Origin: RI-92 sp037384645
GTDB taxonomy: Bacteria; Pseudomonadota; Gammaproteobacteria; UBA6429; Thiohalophilaceae
NCBI GenBank assembly: GCA_037384645.1
Contig: JARRNT010000017.1
Coordinates: 1 to 64,000, forward strand
Length of the DNA stretch: 64,000 nt
Direction of reading: 5' to 3'
The position numbers and the translations under genes were made by a program. The notes beneath the pieces were generated by a model, which was not told where the DNA came from, ran no database searches, and was given only the letters and a program-made list of their open reading frames with translations. Positions within the stretch are counted from its first letter, which is position 1, and the number at the start of each line of letters is the position of its first letter. This document shows positions 17,207 to 27,201 of this stretch, piece after piece.

Positions 17207-18271
17207 TCAGCCGTGGTAGGGTCGACTCAACTCATGTACCGCGTCAACAAAGACCCCGGCCCTTGCCGGGTCCACGTGCTGATGAATACCGTGGCCAAGA
17301 TTAAATACATGTCCATTACCCTGGCCATAACTTTCCAGGATATAGGCGACTTCCTCGCGAATACGTTCCGGTGAGGCATACAGCACCGTGGGATCCATAT
17401 TACCCTGCAGGGCGACCCTGTCGCCTACGCGCATGCGCGCCAGGCCAATATCCAGCGTCCAGTCCAGACCCAGTGCATCGGCGCCGCTGCTGGCCTGATC
17501 CTCCAGCCACTGACAGCCGCCCTTGGAAAACAGGATAACCGGAACTTTGCGTCCCTCGTGCTCCCGAGTCAAACCGGTAATGATCTGCTGCATATATTGC
17601 AGTGAATAGGTCTTGTAATCACGCGTAGTCAGCGCCCCGCCCCAGGTATCGAAAATCATGACGGCCTGGGCACCGGCGGCAATCTGGGCATTGAGATAAT
17701 CGACCACAGTCCGTGCTGTCACATCCAGCAACTTGTGCATGCTGGCCGGGTCGTCATACAACATGCCTTTAACCCGGGAAAAGTCCTTGCTGCTGCCCCC
17801 TTCGACCATGTAGGTGGCCAGGGTCCATGGGCTGCCGGAAAAACCAATTAACGGTACCCGCCCATCCAGAGCCCTGCGAATGGTGCGCACGGCATCCGTC
17901 ACATACTTCAATTCGGTCTCGACATCGGGAACCGCAAGCTGATCGACTGCAGCCTTGCTTTGCACAGGTCTGGAAAAATGTGGTCCCTCACCTTCCGTAA
18001 AATACAGGCCCAGGCCCATAGCGTCCGGTATGGTCAGGATATCCGAGAACAGGATCGCCGCGTCGAGTGCATAGCGGTCAAGCGGCTGTAGCGTCACTTC
18101 ACAGGCCAGCTCGGGATTCTTGCACAGGTCCAGAAAACTACCGGCCTTCTGCCGGGTAGCACGGTACTCCGGCAAATAACGCCCGGCCTGGCGCATCATC
18201 CATACCGGAGTCACATCGACAGGTTCGCGCAGTAATGCACGCAGAAAACGATCGTTTTTGAGTTCTGACAT
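17207..18271 (-). CDS. hemE: Uroporphyrinogen decarboxylase HemE
   Basis: Decarboxylates the four acetate side chains of uroporphyrinogen III to give coproporphyrinogen III in heme synthesis. 354 residues, the normal length. The N-terminal signature PVWMMRQAGRYLPEYR (about residues 21-36) and the second signature GFSGSPWTLATYMVEGG (about 145-160) are intact. The product is the substrate of HemF, encoded at 46186-47097. It lies downstream of gltD in the same direction with a 119-base gap containing a weak imperfect hairpin (18298-18328). Confidence 0.98.
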   Translation of the reverse strand: MSELKNDRFLRALLREPVDVTPVWMMRQAGRYLPEYRATRQKAGSFLDLCKNPELACEVTLQPLDRYALDAAILFSDILTIPDAMGLGLYFTEGEGPHFSRPVQSKAAVDQLAVPDVETELKYVTDAVRTIRRALDGRVPLIGFSGSPWTLATYMVEGGSSKDFSRVKGMLYDDPASMHKLLDVTARTVVDYLNAQIAAGAQAVMIFDTWGGALTTRDYKTYSLQYMQQIITGLTREHEGRKVPVILFSKGGCQWLEDQASSGADALGLDWTLDIGLARMRVGDRVALQGNMDPTVLYASPERIREEVAYILESYGQGNGHVFNLGHGIHQHVDPARAGVFVDAVHELSRPYHG

Positions 18272-18390
18272 TCTGTTATCTTGGGCAGAGTTAACCAGCG
18301 TACGACAAGTCCGAAGGACTGTGTACGCGCTTTTATTTATTCTGTTTACTGGCCAGCCGAGCTTACACGCCGGGTTGACCGTATCGAGAT

Positions 18391-19800
18391 TTATACTTCA
18401 AGGAAGTCGAGAATTCCGTCGGCTGCTTCACGCCCCTCCCAAATTGCCGTCACCACCAGGTCTGATCCGCGCACCATATCACCGCCGGCAAATACCTTCG
18501 GGTTAGTGGTCTGGAACTTGTATTCGCCATGTTCCGGCGCCTTGATACGCCCACGGTCATCGGTTTCGATCTTGTGTGGTGCCAGCCATTGTGGCGGACT
18601 TGGCTGAAATCCAAAGGCAATAATCACGGCATCCGCCATGATGATCTCCTCCGATCCGGCAACGACCTCGGGACGACGACGCCCCCGCTCATCCGGTGCC
18701 CCCAGTTTGGTGGTCACCACTTTCACACCTTCGACCTGGCTACTACCGACAATAGCCACCGGTTGGCGATTAAACATGAAGCGTACACCCTCTTCCCTGG
18801 CATTCGCCACTTCACGACGTGAACCCGGCATATTGGCCTCGTCCCGACGATAAGCGCAGGTTACGGAGGCTGCACGCTGGCGAATAGAGGTGCGATTGCA
18901 ATCCATCGCAGTATCCCCGCCACCGAGGACCACTACGTGCCTGCCCTGCATATCTATGTAATCATCGGCTGACTTTTCGTAACCATGACAGTGATTAATA
19001 TTGGAAATCAGAAAATCCAGCGCCGGATACACACCGGGCAGGTCCTCACCTGGAATGCCGGCCTGCATGTACTTATAGGTACCCATCCCCATAAACACAG
19101 CATCATATTCACCTATCACTGCATCAAAGCTGACATCCTTGCCCACTTCGGTCCCGAGCCTGAATTCAATGCCCATCTCTTCAAAAATTTCGCGGCGACG
19201 CTTAACAATGCTCTTTTCCAGTTTGAATTCAGGGATACCAAATGTCAGCAGGCCGCCAATCTCAGGGTGACGGTCATACACGACAACACTGACACCATTG
19301 CGAACCAGCACGTCGGCACAGGACAGACCCGCGGGTCCGGCACCGATCACGGCGACCTTCTTGCCCGTCGGCTGGACCCCGGACATGTCCGGCTTCCAGC
19401 CCTCGGCAAAGGCGGTATCCGAAATATATTTCTCCACATTGCCGATGGTCACGGCGCCGAAGCCACCCTCATTCAGTGTACAGGCCCCTTCGCACAGGCG
19501 GTCCTGTGGACACACCCGCCCGGTGATCTCCGGCAAGGAGTTGGTCGCGTGCGACATTTCCACTGCTTCACGGATATTGCCCTCGGAAATAAGTTTTAAC
19601 CAGTTGGGTATGTAATTGTGTACAGGACACTTCCACTCGCAATACGGATTACCACAACCCAGGCAGCGATCGGACTGCTCGGCAGCACGCGCGGCGTCGA
19701 ACTCACCGTATATTTCGCGGTATTCCTTGATCCGGACCTCGACCGAGGTCTTGTCCGGGTCGTGGCGTTGCACTTTTAAAAATTGAAATGTATCACCCAT
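18391..19800 (-). CDS. gltD: Glutamate synthase small subunit GltD
   Basis: Flavoprotein that takes electrons from NAD(P)H and passes them through iron-sulfur clusters to GltB. 469 residues. The N-terminal cluster-binding cysteines are CLGCGNPYCEWKCP and CPQDRLCEGAC, the FAD dinucleotide motif is VAVIGAGPAGLSC (about 145), and the NADPH motif is VVVLGGGDTAMDC (about 290). It is 16 bases after gltB, so the order is gltB-gltD in one operon. Confidence 0.96.
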   Translation of the reverse strand: MGDTFQFLKVQRHDPDKTSVEVRIKEYREIYGEFDAARAAEQSDRCLGCGNPYCEWKCPVHNYIPNWLKLISEGNIREAVEMSHATNSLPEITGRVCPQDRLCEGACTLNEGGFGAVTIGNVEKYISDTAFAEGWKPDMSGVQPTGKKVAVIGAGPAGLSCADVLVRNGVSVVVYDRHPEIGGLLTFGIPEFKLEKSIVKRRREIFEEMGIEFRLGTEVGKDVSFDAVIGEYDAVFMGMGTYKYMQAGIPGEDLPGVYPALDFLISNINHCHGYEKSADDYIDMQGRHVVVLGGGDTAMDCNRTSIRQRAASVTCAYRRDEANMPGSRREVANAREEGVRFMFNRQPVAIVGSSQVEGVKVVTTKLGAPDERGRRRPEVVAGSEEIIMADAVIIAFGFQPSPPQWLAPHKIETDDRGRIKAPEHGEYKFQTTNPKVFAGGDMVRGSDLVVTAIWEGREAADGILDFLEV

Positions 19801-19816
19801 GGTCTTCTATCACTTG

Positions 19817-22800
19817 TCAGGCTGCGCGGCGTTGCATGTCATCCAGCAGGGAAGCCAGTTCTGCAGCCTTGGGTTTAACCAACCAGAACTTGCCGATGCA
19901 ATCGGCGAAGTTATCCAGAATGTATCGACCGCGTTCGCTGCCGGTTTCCCTGACGAACTCCTCGATAACCTCGCGCAGGTGAGTACGATGTGCCTCCATC
20001 TGCTCAGGCACGATGCGGTGGATGTCCACGTCCATGTTGGTACAATCATTGAAGCTGTTGTCTGCATCATAGATATAGGCGAAACCACCGGTCATGGCTG
20101 CGCCAAAATTCAGACCCGTCTTGCCAAGTACGGCCACCATGCCACCGGTCATGTATTCACAACCGTGATCACCGATACCTTCCACTACTGCATGGCAACC
20201 GGAGTTGCGCACGGCAAAGCGCTCGCCGGCCAGACCCGCAGCAAATAACTTGCCACCTGTGGCGCCATACAGGCAGGTGTTACCAATAATGGTCGTTTCA
20301 TGAGATTCGAACTGGCTTTCACTGGGCGGTTTGATCACCAGCTTGCCACCGGCCATGCCTTTGCCAACATAGTCGTTGGCATCGCCTTCCAGGTACATGT
20401 GCAAACCGCCGGCATTCCACACACCGAAACTCTGGCCTGCGGTACCTTTCAGATGCAGTGTGATCGGTTTGTCCTCCATCCCCAGGTTACCGTGGCGCAC
20501 GGCTATCTCACCGGAGAGGCGGGCACCAATGGAACGATGGATGTTACGCACGCGGTAGGTAAAATCAGCCCCGGTCCTGTTTTCAATCGCCTCCATGGCA
20601 TCGTGGACCATTTGCTCGGCCAGTTCACCTTTATCAAACGGCTCATTATGCGGCTGCAGACAGAAACGTGGTTTGTCCGCCGGGACACCGCCGTCGGAGA
20701 CGATCGCAGACAGATCCAGCGACTGTTGTTTGCTGGTATAGCCCTCAATGCGTTGCAACAGATCGGTACGACCGATCACGTCGGTCAGCGACTTCATGCC
20801 GAGTCTGGCCAGCAGTTCACGCACCTCTTCCGCGACGAATCGGAAGTAATTCATGACCCATTCCACTTCACCCAGGTAGTATTTACTACGCAGGATGTTA
20901 TCCTGGGTCGCAACACCGGTGGCGCAATTATTCAAGTGACAAATACGCAGGTATTTACAGCCCATGGCGATCATCGGGCCGGTACCAAAACCAAAACTCT
21001 CAGCGCCGAGGATCGCAGCCTTGATAACATCCAGGCCGGTCTTCAGGCCACCGTCGGTCTGCAAGCGTACCTTGTCGCGCAGGTCGTTGGCACGCAGAAT
21101 CTGGTGGGTCTCGGTCAGCCCCAGCTCCCAGGGTGATCCGGCATATTTGACCGACGTCAGGGGCGAGGCACCGGTACCACCGTCATAACCGGAGATGGTA
21201 ATGAGGTCAGCGTAGGCCTTGGCGACACCGGCGGCGATCGTGCCCACGCCTGCTTCGGCGACCAGCTTGACCGAAACCAGGCCCTTGGGGTTAACCTGCT
21301 TGAGGTCAAAGATCAGTTGCGCCAGGTCTTCGATGGAATAAATATCGTGATGCGGCGGTGGCGAAATTAGCGAGACACCCGGCTTGCAATAGCGCAGGCT
21401 GGCAATGGTCTCATTAACTTTATGGCCGGGCAGTTGACCACCCTCACCCGGCTTGGCGCCCTGGGCAACCTTGATCTGCATGACTTCAGCCGAACGCAGG
21501 TAAGCCGGCGTTACTCCAAACCGGCCGGAGGCGACCTGTTTAATCTTGGAACGACGCTCGCTTCCGTAGCGTTCCGGGTCTTCACCGCCCTCGCCGGAAT
21601 TGGAACGCGCCCCCAGACGGTTCATCGCAGTCGCCAGGGTCTGGTGCGCCTCCGGTGACAGGGCGCCGAGGGACATGGCAGCCGAATCGAATCGCTGGAC
21701 GATTTCCTCCATGGGCTCAACCTCGTCGACTGATATCGGCGTGGTGTCTTCGCGCAATTTGAGTAAATCACGCAATGCCAGGGGTTGGCGCCGGTTCACC
21801 AGGTCCGAATAGATTTTCCACTTATTAAAGTCGCCTGATTTGACCGCATCCTGCAGGCTACGAACGACATCCGGGTTATAGGCATGATCTTCACCGCCAT
21901 GGATAAACTTGAGCAGCCCGCCCTGTTGCATTTTCTTGCGTGGATTCCAGGCCAGCTTGCACAACAAGGCCTGGTCTTCCTGCAAATCACTAAAGCGTAT
22001 GCCCTGTACCCGGTTGGTTGTACCGGTAAAACACAGGTCGACGACCTCGGCATGCAGCCCAACCGATTCAAACAATTGCGCGCCCCGATAACTGGCGATA
22101 GTGGAGATCCCCATCTTGGAGGTAATCTTGTACAGGCCCTTGTTGATCCCGGTGCGATAGTTGGTTTCCACCTGTGACTGACTCAGACCTTTGACCTCGC
22201 CACTGCGTTTCAGATCATGCAGGCATTCATAGGCCAGGTAAGGATAAATGCAGGTCGCGCCATAACCGATCAGGACCGCGAAATGATGCGGGTCACGCGC
22301 AGTCGCTGTCTGTACCACCAGGTTGCAGTCGCAACGCAGGCCTTCACGCACCAGGCGGTGATGCACGGCACCGGTGGCGAGTAAGGCGTGGACCGGACGC
22401 GTCTCCCTGCTAATATCCTGGTCGTTCAGAACCAGTACCACCTTGCCCTGCTTAACTGCGTTGACTGCCTTGTCACAAATATCAACAATCGCATCCTTGA
22501 GGCCGACGCTCGGTGGATAGTTCAGCGAGATGATTTCGTTGGCGTAATCCGACTCTTTTTCACCCAGCGCCAGTAACTGCACAAACTTGCCATGTGATAA
22601 TACCGGTGAATTCACCAGCAGGCGGTCGGCATGCTCCGGTGTTTCCTCGAACATGTTTTTTTCACGCCCCAGACAGGTCTCCAGTGACATGACGATCTGT
22701 TCGCGAATGGGATCGATCGGGGGATTGGTGACCTGGGCAAACTGCTGCCGGAAATTGTCATAAGGTGAACGCACCATGTGCGACAGGGCAGGAAACGGGG

Positions 22801-24292
22801 TGTCATCACCCATGGAACCGACGGCCTCCTGTGCGCTCTCGGCCAGCACCCGCAGCACCTGATCCCGTTCTTCAAAGCTGACCTGGAACATCTTCTGGTA
22901 CACTTCCAGGGTCACGGCATCCATCGGATTGCTGATGCATTCCTCTTCCAGTTTGGCCGCCAGCCGGCGCGCACGCTCCGCCATCCATTTCTTGTAGGGA
23001 TGCGCACTCTTGAGCAGGTTATCGACATCCTCGGGCATCAGCAGCTTGCCGGTCTCGGTATCGGCCGCGATCATCTGGCCGGGTTTCAGTCGACCCTTCA
23101 TGACCACATCGGCAGGGGTATAGTCATACACTCCGATCTCGGAGGCCAGGGTGATATGGCGATCCTTGGTAATGACCCAGCGTGCCGGACGCAGGCCGTT
23201 GCGATCCATGGAACAGGCGGCATAACGACCATCGGTCAGGACAATGCCGGCCGGACCATCCCAGGGCTCCATGTGCATGGAATTACATTCATAAAAGGCC
23301 CGCAGGTCCGGGTCCATGGTCTTGACGTTTTGCCAGGCCGGTGGGATCAACAGGCGCATGGCGCGGAATATATTCATGCCTCCGGCGAGCAGTGCCTCCA
23401 GCATATTATCCAGGCTGTTGGAATCAGAGCCGGTCATGGAAACCAGGGGCCGCACATCCGCCATGGGGATGGCCGGCGTCTCAAATTTATGGCCACGCGC
23501 GACCGACCAGTTGCGATTACCCTGAACCGTGTTGATCTCACCATTGTGCGCCAGGTAGCGGAAAGGTTGGGCCAGGCGCCACTGCGGCCAGGTGTTGGTG
23601 GAAAAGCGCTGATGGAACACGCACAAGGCCGATTCCAGCTCCTCGTCGCCCAGGTCCTTGTAGAACACGGGCAGATTGGCTGGCATGACCAGGCCCTTGT
23701 AGGAAATCACCTGGGACGACAGGCTCGGGATATAGAACATGGGGTCCGCCTGCTCAATCTGCTTTTCGGTACGGCGGCGGGCTATATATAAGTGGCGCTC
23801 GAAGGCAGTGGTATCCATACCGTCCGGCGCATTGACGAAGATTTGCTCGATTTGCGGCAGGGTCTTGAGGGCCTCATCACCGCAGGCCGTTGCATCTGTT
23901 GGCACTTCACGCCAACCCAGCACCAGCAGGCCTTCAGACCGGAGTTCATTTTCCAGGGTGGTGCGCGCTTTCTCGGCCTTACCAAGATCGCTATTCAGGA
24001 AAACCATGCCCACGGCGTAGTGCTCACCCAGCTTGAGCCCGGCCTTGTCCGCTACCTTGCGCATGAAGCCATCCGGCTTTTTCAATAACAGGCCGCAACC
24101 GTCGCCAGTCTTGCCATCGGCAGCAATGGCACCGCGGTGGGTCAAACGCTCAAGCGCGTTAATGGCAGTCATCACCAGCCAGTGGCTGGGTTTGCCATCC
24201 ATATGCGCAATCAGACCAAAGCCGCAATTATCGCGCTCGAATTCCGGCCGGTAGAGGCCATGCTGTTGTAACTTGTCGGTCAGCTGGGTCAT
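19817..24292 (-). CDS. gltB: Glutamate synthase large subunit GltB
   Basis: Makes two glutamates from glutamine and 2-oxoglutarate and, with glutamine synthetase, assimilates ammonia such as that released by urease. 1491 residues from the ATG at 24292, with GAGGAAA upstream; a TTG six codons earlier is not needed. A short propeptide precedes the catalytic Cys of the Ntn glutaminase domain (DNCGFGLIAHMDG, about residue 22). The FMN/synthase domain follows with the 3Fe-4S cysteines in CKYLRICHLNNC. The C-terminal beta-helix is seen in GGxxxY-type repeats. No defects were seen. The 271 bases upstream show no recognisable promoter with confidence. Confidence 0.97.
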   Translation of the reverse strand: MTQLTDKLQQHGLYRPEFERDNCGFGLIAHMDGKPSHWLVMTAINALERLTHRGAIAADGKTGDGCGLLLKKPDGFMRKVADKAGLKLGEHYAVGMVFLNSDLGKAEKARTTLENELRSEGLLVLGWREVPTDATACGDEALKTLPQIEQIFVNAPDGMDTTAFERHLYIARRRTEKQIEQADPMFYIPSLSSQVISYKGLVMPANLPVFYKDLGDEELESALCVFHQRFSTNTWPQWRLAQPFRYLAHNGEINTVQGNRNWSVARGHKFETPAIPMADVRPLVSMTGSDSNSLDNMLEALLAGGMNIFRAMRLLIPPAWQNVKTMDPDLRAFYECNSMHMEPWDGPAGIVLTDGRYAACSMDRNGLRPARWVITKDRHITLASEIGVYDYTPADVVMKGRLKPGQMIAADTETGKLLMPEDVDNLLKSAHPYKKWMAERARRLAAKLEEECISNPMDAVTLEVYQKMFQVSFEERDQVLRVLAESAQEAVGSMGDDTPFPALSHMVRSPYDNFRQQFAQVTNPPIDPIREQIVMSLETCLGREKNMFEETPEHADRLLVNSPVLSHGKFVQLLALGEKESDYANEIISLNYPPSVGLKDAIVDICDKAVNAVKQGKVVLVLNDQDISRETRPVHALLATGAVHHRLVREGLRCDCNLVVQTATARDPHHFAVLIGYGATCIYPYLAYECLHDLKRSGEVKGLSQSQVETNYRTGINKGLYKITSKMGISTIASYRGAQLFESVGLHAEVVDLCFTGTTNRVQGIRFSDLQEDQALLCKLAWNPRKKMQQGGLLKFIHGGEDHAYNPDVVRSLQDAVKSGDFNKWKIYSDLVNRRQPLALRDLLKLREDTTPISVDEVEPMEEIVQRFDSAAMSLGALSPEAHQTLATAMNRLGARSNSGEGGEDPERYGSERRSKIKQVASGRFGVTPAYLRSAEVMQIKVAQGAKPGEGGQLPGHKVNETIASLRYCKPGVSLISPPPHHDIYSIEDLAQLIFDLKQVNPKGLVSVKLVAEAGVGTIAAGVAKAYADLITISGYDGGTGASPLTSVKYAGSPWELGLTETHQILRANDLRDKVRLQTDGGLKTGLDVIKAAILGAESFGFGTGPMIAMGCKYLRICHLNNCATGVATQDNILRSKYYLGEVEWVMNYFRFVAEEVRELLARLGMKSLTDVIGRTDLLQRIEGYTSKQQSLDLSAIVSDGGVPADKPRFCLQPHNEPFDKGELAEQMVHDAMEAIENRTGADFTYRVRNIHRSIGARLSGEIAVRHGNLGMEDKPITLHLKGTAGQSFGVWNAGGLHMYLEGDANDYVGKGMAGGKLVIKPPSESQFESHETTIIGNTCLYGATGGKLFAAGLAGERFAVRNSGCHAVVEGIGDHGCEYMTGGMVAVLGKTGLNFGAAMTGGFAYIYDADNSFNDCTNMDVDIHRIVPEQMEAHRTHLREVIEEFVRETGSERGRYILDNFADCIGKFWLVKPKAAELASLLDDMQRRAA

Positions 24293-24563
24293 GGTGATCA
24301 CTTTCCTCAACGCGTGGCAACGCGTCCAAAATCTCAGGCAAAACGGCTCCGCAGTATACAGTTCCGGCAGGGGGGCTTCAATGACCCCATTGGAGAGGGG
24401 GGAGGTGGAAGTCTATGATTTTGTAGGTGAAAAATACCGGTAGACAACAAGCTCCAGGCAATCTCGGTATCGGTCCAGATCGTACACCGTTACCATGTAA
24501 GCGTACACGACAGGCGGCCCGCATTATCTGGCGTATTTACCGATAGCCCCAGGGTCAGGCAGC

Positions 24564-26864
24564 TCATTTCACCTGTGACAACTCAGTGTGGATACTGGAA
24601 AAGCTCCGGATCCAGGGCGAGGCTTTTTGCAGTGCAGGTGGCAGACGCTTGATCGCCGCCCTGGCCTTTTGCTTGTCCGTATAGACGCCGTAGATCACGG
24701 TATACCAGTCACGCCCGCCATGGCGACTGTGAAAATATACAGCATGACTCGACAACGAGGGATATTGTTTGAGTAAGTTCTTGACGCTTGCCAGTTCGCG
24801 TGCCCCTAATAACTGCAAGGTAAAGTAACTGGGATCCTGACTCCAGATCCAGGATTCGTTCTGTTCGACATTTCCGTGCCTGGGCAGGGCCGTGGTAAAC
24901 ACATTGGCATCCGGTGGTGGCGCAGAAGCGGTGTCGCGCTTTGGTCCTGTCGGCGTGGCAGACTGTGGCGTCGCCCTGACACTCGCCTGGATATCTCCAA
25001 ACCGCCGGACCCAGGGTTTGATCCTCTTCAGTGACGACGGCAGGGTGTTAATCGCCGAATGTGCTGCGGACTTATCAGGATACACCCCATAGATCACACT
25101 GTACCAGGTCTTGCCTTTAACCTGGGAGGTAAAATACTTTGCCTGGTCGCCAAGCTTATGTTGACGAATAAAGGTCCTGGCATTTTTCAGTTCATGACTG
25201 CCAAACAGCTGCAGGGTAAATTTCCCGGGCGACTGTGAAAGGATCCAGCTACGCTGCGTGTCATGTTTGAGACCAGGGATGGCCACGCTGAAGTCAAGCG
25301 TATTGGACTGAACGTTATCCGGGTTAACCACATGCATTTGCCATTTGTCATGTTGTCTACCTACCGTAAGCCGCACCTCCATTTGCTTACCCGAAATCAA
25401 CTTTACCCGCTCCGACGGAATTTCATGATCCTCGTCAGTCCAGCGTACATACACACGGGTGCTCTCTGTAAAACCTTTTCCATTGACGAGGACAGTCTGC
25501 AGCTTATCGCTCGCCGGTACCGGGTCAGGATCAACGCCCTCCAATACCGGTTTGACAGACGCGACAGGTTCCGCTGTTGTCTGCTGGTTCGATGTACCCG
25601 GGCTCGCTGCAGCTGTCGTCGTTGTCGCAGTTTGTGCATTTTCCACTGACTGTGGAGTTTTACTTTGTGCAGCAGGCGCCGTGCTGGTATCCGCCGGCTT
25701 TTGCGGGGTGCTGGTTTTCGACGCATCCAGCGGAATAATCTTCTCCTTTAATTTTTTCTGCTTTGTGGCAGGCGCAGTCAACGGTACATCATCCGAAGGT
25801 GCTGACGTTGCCACTGGCGGTGACTGCGGCGTTTTGGCAGAAGGTGTTTGCGTCTCTGGCTTAGGTGTTACGTGTGGCTGGGACTGCCCTTCTGTCGTTC
25901 GATCCGGCACAGGTAATGTCATGGTCGTGGTTTCAGCTGACTTACCCTCAAACAGGTGATTAATTTGAAATACCAGCACCAGTACTGCCAGTATGACCAC
26001 TACGGCCACGACTGCGCCGGTTCGGATCTGTCGCCGTGGGCTTACCGGTTCCACAATAGACTCCACTTCCTCTCGCTCAAAATCCCCATTGTCCAGGATT
26101 TCATGCGCCAGCTGATTGATACGAGACGGGTTACCACCCGATGCCTTGAAGATACGCCTGACCATTTTCGGGGTGAACGGTGATCCCCCGTTGAATCCCG
26201 CTACCGCCAGGCGATGTTTCAGATATTCCGCCGTGGCATCTTCATCCAGTGTTGGTATAGACATGGTATGCGTAATACGTTCACGCAGAGGACGCACATC
26301 ACGGGTATTCAGGATTTTTTCGATCTGGGGTTCGGCAAACAGGATAATTCGCAACAGATTGGCATCATCCACCTGCGCATCAGCGAGGTGGAAAATTGCC
26401 ATTAAGGCGTCCTTGGGTAACTCATGCGCATCGTCGACTATCAGGATCGGCACTTGATCATTGTGGTGATACGTCGCTATCTGGGAATACAACATTTCCT
26501 GTAACTGGCCACTGTCATTTGGCAATTGGTGCACACCGAATCCCTGCGCCACCTGGAACAGTAACTGCCCCGCATCCATGAAGGTATTGGCCGTCACCCG
26601 GCAAATAAACCAGTTTTCAGCCCGGGTCTTGAGAAAGCGTGTCAGCAAACTGGTCTTGCCGACACCCTCTTCCCCCTGCACGATCAACACCAGATCGCTG
26701 TACTGGGTCATGTGCTGCAACAGATTCAGACGTTGCGCACGCTCTGCGTCCAGGTAAAGAAAACGGTCATCGTGTTGATTGGAGAAGGGGGATTCGGTCA
26801 GTCCATAATTGGCAAGATAGGCAGGCTCAAGGCGGTCGAGTTGTTCGGTGTCGTACGTACTCAT
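24564..26864 (-). CDS. DamX/ExeA-like AAA ATPase with IPT domain and two SPOR domains
   Basis: 766 residues. The order is: cytoplasmic ExeA-type AAA domain (about 15-265; Walker A GEEGVGKTS at 64-72, Walker B ILIVDDAHE at about 140-148); one membrane helix (283-300); Pro/Thr/Ala-rich periplasmic linker (about 310-437); an Ig-like IPT/TIG-type domain (about 438-527); SPOR domain 1 (about 546-625); second linker; SPOR domain 2 (about 678-757). SPOR domains bind denuded peptidoglycan at the septum. DamX of Enterobacteria has one SPOR and lies after aroKB, as this gene does at a distance. A role in cell division or wall binding is likely. The two SPOR domains share the frame SxxWxxSQxPxxFTLQLxG and look like an internal duplication. 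Confidence 0.85.
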   Translation of the reverse strand: MSTYDTEQLDRLEPAYLANYGLTESPFSNQHDDRFLYLDAERAQRLNLLQHMTQYSDLVLIVQGEEGVGKTSLLTRFLKTRAENWFICRVTANTFMDAGQLLFQVAQGFGVHQLPNDSGQLQEMLYSQIATYHHNDQVPILIVDDAHELPKDALMAIFHLADAQVDDANLLRIILFAEPQIEKILNTRDVRPLRERITHTMSIPTLDEDATAEYLKHRLAVAGFNGGSPFTPKMVRRIFKASGGNPSRINQLAHEILDNGDFEREEVESIVEPVSPRRQIRTGAVVAVVVILAVLVLVFQINHLFEGKSAETTTMTLPVPDRTTEGQSQPHVTPKPETQTPSAKTPQSPPVATSAPSDDVPLTAPATKQKKLKEKIIPLDASKTSTPQKPADTSTAPAAQSKTPQSVENAQTATTTTAAASPGTSNQQTTAEPVASVKPVLEGVDPDPVPASDKLQTVLVNGKGFTESTRVYVRWTDEDHEIPSERVKLISGKQMEVRLTVGRQHDKWQMHVVNPDNVQSNTLDFSVAIPGLKHDTQRSWILSQSPGKFTLQLFGSHELKNARTFIRQHKLGDQAKYFTSQVKGKTWYSVIYGVYPDKSAAHSAINTLPSSLKRIKPWVRRFGDIQASVRATPQSATPTGPKRDTASAPPPDANVFTTALPRHGNVEQNESWIWSQDPSYFTLQLLGARELASVKNLLKQYPSLSSHAVYFHSRHGGRDWYTVIYGVYTDKQKARAAIKRLPPALQKASPWIRSFSSIHTELSQVK

Positions 26865-27112
26865 GTCAATTCGGCACCCCGCATATACACCACCCGGTAT
26901 CCCCGTTTTAACTGTGCGTCCCGCACCTTAAGTAACGCATGCTCCGCGTCATCACGCGAATCAAAGTGATCCTTTTTAACCCGGCCTGGCGAGCCCTGTT
27001 GACCCCATTCGCGCACCAGTGTCCAGCCATCGATGAGATCTTCCTGTAGCATTAACAGATAAAAGCGCGGCGCCTTGTCCGGATCTTCGATCATCTGCAT
27101 GTAGACACGCAT
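26861..27112 (-). CDS. Small WGR domain protein
   Basis: A stand-alone WGR domain of 83 residues: FYLLMLQEDLIDGWTLVREW, then the GxxGSPGRVK core, and FDSRDDAEHALLKV. In larger proteins WGR domains bind DNA ends or help poly-ADP-ribose polymerases; for small single-domain bacterial members the role is unknown. Its last 4 bases overlap the start of the DamX-like gene (ATGA), so translation is probably coupled. It is 89 bases after dgt, with an AT-rich weak hairpin between. Confidence 0.82.
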   Translation of the reverse strand: MRVYMQMIEDPDKAPRFYLLMLQEDLIDGWTLVREWGQQGSPGRVKKDHFDSRDDAEHALLKVRDAQLKRGYRVVYMRGAELT

Positions 27113-27201
27113 AACCAGCCACTATGATTACCTGCCGCTATCATAACCTAATAATAAATAGCATAAAAACCGGTTTTATGCCGCGCGGGAATGGTTGTCA
27201 C

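Noticed and set aside
18298..18328. Imperfect hairpin between gltD and hemE
   Set aside because: The stem has two bulges, and the T-rich side is on the plus strand, where there is no gene to terminate. Noted only as a weak structure.
22778..23791. Long plus-strand open frame opposite gltB
   Set aside because: A mirror of the conserved gltB coding strand with His/Gln-rich composition and no family resemblance. Similar antisense frames opposite pbp1a (36661-37665), ntrY (57338-58282) and rho (41746-42870) were rejected for the same reason.
27161..27181. AT-rich hairpin (GCATAAAA/TTTTATGC) between dgt and the WGR gene
   Set aside because: The short stem has eight pairs, mostly A-T, and no U-tract follows in the direction of transcription, so a terminator cannot be supported.
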